Positions 60,297-64,000 of a stretch of DNA of 64,000 nt are shown in pieces. This DNA is from Clostridia bacterium (lineage in GTDB: Bacteria; Bacillota; Clostridia; Oscillospirales; CAG-272). Each line of letters begins with the position of its first letter. Position 1 is the first letter of the stretch. The notes under the pieces are model-generated. The model made no database searches and had not been told where the DNA came from. It saw only the letters and a list, made by a program, of their open reading frames with translations. Location: positions 1-64,000 of the forward strand of contig JAFTUC010000029.1 in the NCBI GenBank assembly GCA_017466445.1. Direction: 5' to 3'. The position numbers were made by a program, and so were the translations under genes.

Positions 60297-61101
60297 CCGA
60301 GCAAACGAGCTTTGCGCCGTCTTCAAGATAGTCAGCGATATCGTTTGACATTCGGATAAGTATATCGGCAACTATATTTGCCATAGCGAACGTATATTTT
60401 CCGCCTGTCAGGTCAACGTCGGCAAGCAGGTCGGATACCGCGCAGGAAAATCCCTCAACGCCGTTATCTCTTGCATTCTCAAGTGCGACGTTAACCGCGG
60501 AGGAATCGATATCGTAGGCGTTTGCGCTCCTTGCTCCGAGCTTAAGAGCGAAAAGCGAAAGTATTCCGCTTCCCGTTCCGATATCGAGCACTCTTGCGCC
60601 CTTTGGCATATGCTTTTCTATCATAGCTGCACAAAGGCGGGTGGTCTCGTGAGTTCCCGAGCCGAACGCCATTCCGGGATCCATTTTTATGGTGACCTCA
60701 CCGTCTGCGGCGTCATAGCTTTCCCACGTAGGAACGACGACGAGCTTTTCTCCTATATGGAGCGGATGATAGTGCGCTTTCCATGCGTTCTCCCAATCGG
60801 TCTCGTCAAGACCCGAGAGAGTTATCTCAGCATCTATCTCGCAGGCATCAAGGCGTTCCCTGATAAACGACGCATATTCGTTATAATTCTTATCCTCAGG
60901 AACGAAGATGCTGACCGCTATTGCCTCGCGATCCGCGGAAAGTATACTTTCATCAATAAGTTCCCCGTAAACGGTCATAAGATTTTCTTCGATATCGCTA
61001 TAATCCTCGATCATTATCCCGGGATCCACCATAGAAACGATAGCCGAGATATCTTCAAGATCCTTAAGCCTTCCGCTTACCTTAAGCTGAGTCCAGATCA
61101 T
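60184..61101 (-). CDS. prmA: Ribosomal protein L11 methyltransferase
   Basis: 305 residues. SAM-binding VLDIGTGSGIL (about 169-179), substrate-side MDPGMAFGSGTHETTRLC and the NPPY-like loop replaced by MANIVADIL as in PrmA. Methylates L11. Classic position after dnaK-dnaJ. Its 3' end is duplicated 2.3 kb away behind GH36. Confidence 0.95.
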   Translation of the reverse strand: MIWTQLKVSGRLKDLEDISAIVSMVDPGIMIEDYSDIEENLMTVYGELIDESILSADREAIAVSIFVPEDKNYNEYASFIRERLDACEIDAEITLSGLDETDWENAWKAHYHPLHIGEKLVVVPTWESYDAADGEVTIKMDPGMAFGSGTHETTRLCAAMIEKHMPKGARVLDIGTGSGILSLFALKLGARSANAYDIDSSAVNVALENARDNGVEGFSCAVSDLLADVDLTGGKYTFAMANIVADILIRMSNDIADYLEDGAKLVCSGIIEGREKDVEAAMTAHGLRLCDTGTDNDWYALVFEK

Positions 61102-61120
61102 AATATTTTTCCTTTATTTT

Positions 61121-62275
61121 TTATTTTCCGAAGATCTTTTTTATAAAATCTCTCTTTTTTGCAAAATTACCCTGTCCGCACGATTCGGAAAACTTTCTGA
61201 GGATATCCTTCTGATTTTCCGAAAGATTTTTCGGAGTCTCGATAGTTACCGTGAAATAAAGGTCACCGTTTCCGCGACCGTTTATCACCTTGATTCCCTT
61301 GCCCTTCATATTAAAGGTCGTTCCGGTCTGCGTTCCCTCGGGGATCTTATATTTTGAGCTCGTTCCGTCAAGCATGGGTACGTCGATCTCTCCTCCGAGA
61401 GCCGCCTCAACAAATGTGATCGGGACGTCAACGTAAACATCATATCCGTCTCTTTGGAAGAATTTATGAGGCTTTACCGAAATGTAGACGAAAAGATCGC
61501 CTGCGGGTCCGCCGTTCGATCCGTCGTTTCCGTATCCCTTACGGGCAACCCTCTGCCCCTCGTCTATTCCTGCAGGAATGTTGATCTCGACATTCTTTTT
61601 GACCCTGACCTTACCGTTACCCCGACATTCGGAACAAGGATTTTTGACTATCTTCCCCTTTCCGCCGCAGGTATCGCAGACCTTTGTGGTTTGCATCATA
61701 CCGAGCATCGTGCGCTGAGTCACTCTGACCTGACCGCTTCCGTGACAGGTAGGACAGGTCTCGGGCGAGCTTCCCGCCGCCGCTCCGCTTCCGGAGCATG
61801 CCGAGCAGTTCTCTATTCTCGAATAATTTATCTCTTTTTTACAGCCAAAGACTGCCTCTTCAAAGGTAAGATTCAGTCTTACCGAGAGATCGTCTCCTCT
61901 TGCGGGACCGTTTCTTCTTGCGCCCGACTGAGCGCCCCCTCCTCCGAAGAAGGAGCTGAAGATATCGCCAAGGTCGGAAAAATCTCCGAATCCACCGCCA
62001 AAGCCACCGCCGTATCCGCCGTATCCGCCCGCACCTGCAGCAGGGTCGAATGCGTCGTGACCGTACGCGTCGTATTTAGCTCGCCTTTCTTTATCGGAGA
62101 GTACCGAATACGCCTCGTTTACTTCCTTGAACTTTACCTCTGCCTCGGGATCGCCCGAGTTCATATCGGGATGGTATTTCTTCGCAAGCGAACGGTAGGC
62201 TTTTTTTATAGTTTCATCGTCTGCGCCCTTATCTACACCGAGCACTTCGTAATAATCGCGCTTTGCGTCGGCCAT
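61121..62275 (-). CDS. dnaJ: Chaperone DnaJ
   Basis: 384 residues: J domain with HPD in KKYHPDMN, a Gly/Phe linker (about 77-115), four CxxCxGxG zinc repeats ([32 protein letters not shown]) and the C-terminal substrate-binding region. Co-chaperone for DnaK. Confidence 0.97.
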   Translation of the reverse strand: MADAKRDYYEVLGVDKGADDETIKKAYRSLAKKYHPDMNSGDPEAEVKFKEVNEAYSVLSDKERRAKYDAYGHDAFDPAAGAGGYGGYGGGFGGGFGDFSDLGDIFSSFFGGGGAQSGARRNGPARGDDLSVRLNLTFEEAVFGCKKEINYSRIENCSACSGSGAAAGSSPETCPTCHGSGQVRVTQRTMLGMMQTTKVCDTCGGKGKIVKNPCSECRGNGKVRVKKNVEINIPAGIDEGQRVARKGYGNDGSNGGPAGDLFVYISVKPHKFFQRDGYDVYVDVPITFVEAALGGEIDVPMLDGTSSKYKIPEGTQTGTTFNMKGKGIKVINGRGNGDLYFTVTIETPKNLSENQKDILRKFSESCGQGNFAKKRDFIKKIFGK

Positions 62276-62313
62276 AAACCGTAGTTCTCCTTTTTCTTAA
62301 TAATCGCACCTAT

Positions 62314-62340
62314 GGGGAAGGCAGAATTTCTGCCTTCCCC
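62314..62340. repeat. Hairpin between dnaK and dnaJ
   Basis: GGGGAAGGCAGAA / TTCTGCCTTCCCC, about 13 bp with almost no loop and no T-run after it. Possibly a processing or attenuation signal that lowers dnaJ relative to dnaK. Confidence 0.7.
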
Positions 62341-62376
62341 GATATGGTTTTATTTTCCGTATGCCTTTAAATCCTC

Positions 62377-64000
62377 TCAGGCGTTGTTGTTATCGTCAAA
62401 GCCGGTATCATAATAAGTTCCGTCATTGCCGGCATCCGCGCCGCCGTCAAAGCCTGCACCCGCTCCGGGATCGCCCTGAGCTCCTCCCTGCTGAGCGTAA
62501 AGCTTTTCGGAAAGTGCGTAGAACGCCTTTTCAAGTGCCTCGGTATCTCTCTTGATATCCTCGGTGCTTCCCGTATTTACGGTGTTTTTAAGGGTCTCAA
62601 GTGCGAGCTTAACATCAGTCTTATCCGACTCGGGAAGCTTATCTCCGATCTCCTCGAGAGTCTTCTCGCTCTGGTAAACGAGGGCCTCTGCGTGGTTCTT
62701 GGTATCGACCGCTTCCTTCTGCTTCTTATCCTCCTCGGCGAACTTTTCTGCATCCTTAACAGCTCTGTCGATATCCTCCTGAGACATATTGGTAGAGGAG
62801 GTAATGGTGATATGCTGTTCTCTGCCCGTTCCCTTATCGGTAGCGGTAACGTTTACGATACCGTTAGCGTCGATATCGAAGGTTACCTCGATCTGCGGTA
62901 CTCCGCGAGGTGCGGGAGCGATTCCGTCGAGAATGAATCTTCCGAGAGTGGTATTTCCTGCCGCCATCTGTCTTTCACCCTGAAGAACGTGGATCTCGAC
63001 CGAGGTCTGACCGTTAGCTGCGGTCGAATAGATCTGGCTCTTCTTGGTGGGGATGGTGGTATTTCTTTCAATTATCTTATTGAATACTCCGCCGAGGGTC
63101 TCGATTCCGAGAGAAAGGGGAGTTACGTCGAGAAGGAGAAGATCCTTGACCTCTCCGCCGAGAACGCCTGCCTGAATAGCGGCACCGATAGCCACGCACT
63201 CGTCGGGGTTGATTCCCTTAAAGGGTTCCTTACCTATGAAGTTCTTGACTGCCTCCTGAACTGCGGGGATTCTGCTCGATCCGCCAACGAGAAGCACCTT
63301 ATCTACCTGATTTACAGAGAGACCGGCGTCGCTGAGCACCTGTCTTGTGGGTCCCATGGTCTTTTCTACGAGATCCTTGGTGAGATCGTCGAACTTAGCC
63401 TTGGTAAGAGTTCCGTCAAAGTGCTTAGGTCCTGTTGCATCTGCGGTAATGAAAGGAAGGTTGATATTGGTGGAAGCGACACCCGAGAGCTCGATCTTAG
63501 CCTTTTCAGCGGCTTCCTTAAGTCTCTGATGAGCCATCTTATCCTTTCTGAGGTCGATACCTGCGTTTTCCTTCATAAATTCGGTAGCGATCCAATCGAT
63601 TATTCTTGCGTCGAAATCATCGCCGCCGAGACGGTTATTACCTGCGGTAGCAAGGACCTCGAAAACGCCGTCGGTGATATCGAGAAGCGAAACGTCGAAG
63701 GTTCCGCCGCCGAGGTCATATACCATGACCTTCTGCGAAGCTTCCTTATCCATACCGTAAGCGAGAGCCGCCGCGGTAGGCTCGTTGATTATACGAAGGA
63801 CCTCAAGTCCTGCGATCTTTCCTGCGTCCTTTGTAGCCTGACGCTGTGCGTCCGAGAAGTATGCGGGAACGGTGATTACCGCCTGAGTTACCGCAGTTCC
63901 GAGATATGCCTCGGCATCGCTCTTAAGCTTCTGAAGGATCATTGCGGAGATCTCCTGAGGAGTGTAGCTCTTGTCGTCGATGGAAACCTTATATCCGGTA
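62377..64000 (-). CDS. dnaK: Chaperone DnaK, partial (5' end outside window)
   Basis: 541 residues in the window. In-frame coding continues to the window edge ([20 protein letters not shown] precedes the first full Met at 63942). Hsp70 motifs: [54 protein letters not shown] and the beta domain ([15 protein letters not shown]). Ends with a Gly/Asp-rich tail. First gene of the dnaK-dnaJ-prmA group. Confidence 0.98.
   Translation of the reverse strand, partial: TGYKVSIDDKSYTPQEISAMILQKLKSDAEAYLGTAVTQAVITVPAYFSDAQRQATKDAGKIAGLEVLRIINEPTAAALAYGMDKEASQKVMVYDLGGGTFDVSLLDITDGVFEVLATAGNNRLGGDDFDARIIDWIATEFMKENAGIDLRKDKMAHQRLKEAAEKAKIELSGVASTNINLPFITADATGPKHFDGTLTKAKFDDLTKDLVEKTMGPTRQVLSDAGLSVNQVDKVLLVGGSSRIPAVQEAVKNFIGKEPFKGINPDECVAIGAAIQAGVLGGEVKDLLLLDVTPLSLGIETLGGVFNKIIERNTTIPTKKSQIYSTAANGQTSVEIHVLQGERQMAAGNTTLGRFILDGIAPAPRGVPQIEVTFDIDANGIVNVTATDKGTGREQHITITSSTNMSQEDIDRAVKDAEKFAEEDKKQKEAVDTKNHAEALVYQSEKTLEEIGDKLPESDKTDVKLALETLKNTVNTGSTEDIKRDTEALEKAFYALSEKLYAQQGGAQGDPGAGAGFDGGADAGNDGTYYDTGFDDNNNA

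Noticed and set aside
62314..62340. Terminator between dnaK and dnaJ
   Set aside because: Strong stem but no T-run, and dnaJ and prmA need read-through; kept as a hairpin only.

Overview
The window looks like a piece of chromosome from an anaerobic, probably gut-dwelling Clostridia (Oscillospiraceae-like). The grounds are gene order and protein type: rpsT near rpoB-rpoC, dnaK-dnaJ-prmA, pyruvate phosphate dikinase, YchF, RadC, GlpP, BspA-type leucine-rich proteins and Tn4451-type TnpV/TnpW proteins. Housekeeping genes have balanced GC. Inserted genes are clearly AT-richer. No tRNA, rRNA or CRISPR array was recognised. The species call is inference.

Layout. 1-5.0 kb: the 3' part of ppdK, followed by an unusual array of small AT-rich genes. 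Each unit ends in a short copy of the ppdK 3' end and most carry their own terminator and extended -10 promoter. 5.6-8.4 kb: an alpha/beta hydrolase, a D-threonine aldolase/D-serine dehydratase-like PLP enzyme and a membrane protein. 8.4-9.2 and 18.3-19.0 kb: two related mobile cassettes with terminal inverted repeats, in opposite orientation, carrying a Nudix hydrolase and an unknown gene. Between them lie a ROK kinase-SIS pair, a DUF1846 protein, and an AraC-controlled operon for unsaturated uronate use (KduI fusion, KduD, GH88), then a LytTR-DUF3021 pair.

19.0-26.1 kb: a four-gene glycerol-3-phosphate-type redox operon with a GlpP antiterminator, divergent from a 1076-residue enzyme-like protein of no recognised family. 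26.2-41.6 kb: a decayed mobile element. It starts with a frameshifted large serine recombinase and a TnpW-like gene and ends with TnpV. Inside are two accessory clusters. One, on the minus strand, holds proteins that look like disabled relatives of replication factors: a PolC-like protein without its palm, a DnaA-like protein without Walker A, and a ClpA-like AAA+ ATPase, with small coupled ORFs missed by length filters.

41.7-64 kb is mostly core: tcdA, radC, a histidine kinase, ychF, an OmpR regulator, a UPF0210/ACT pair, rpoBC, rpsT, and prmA-dnaJ-dnaK. The exception is a GH36 alpha-galactosidase inserted exactly behind prmA and followed by a perfect 113-bp copy of the prmA 3' end.

The strongest theme is gene gain at the 3' ends of core genes with duplication of the tail of the core gene (ppdK several times, prmA once), plus a separate family of inverted-repeat single-gene cassettes.
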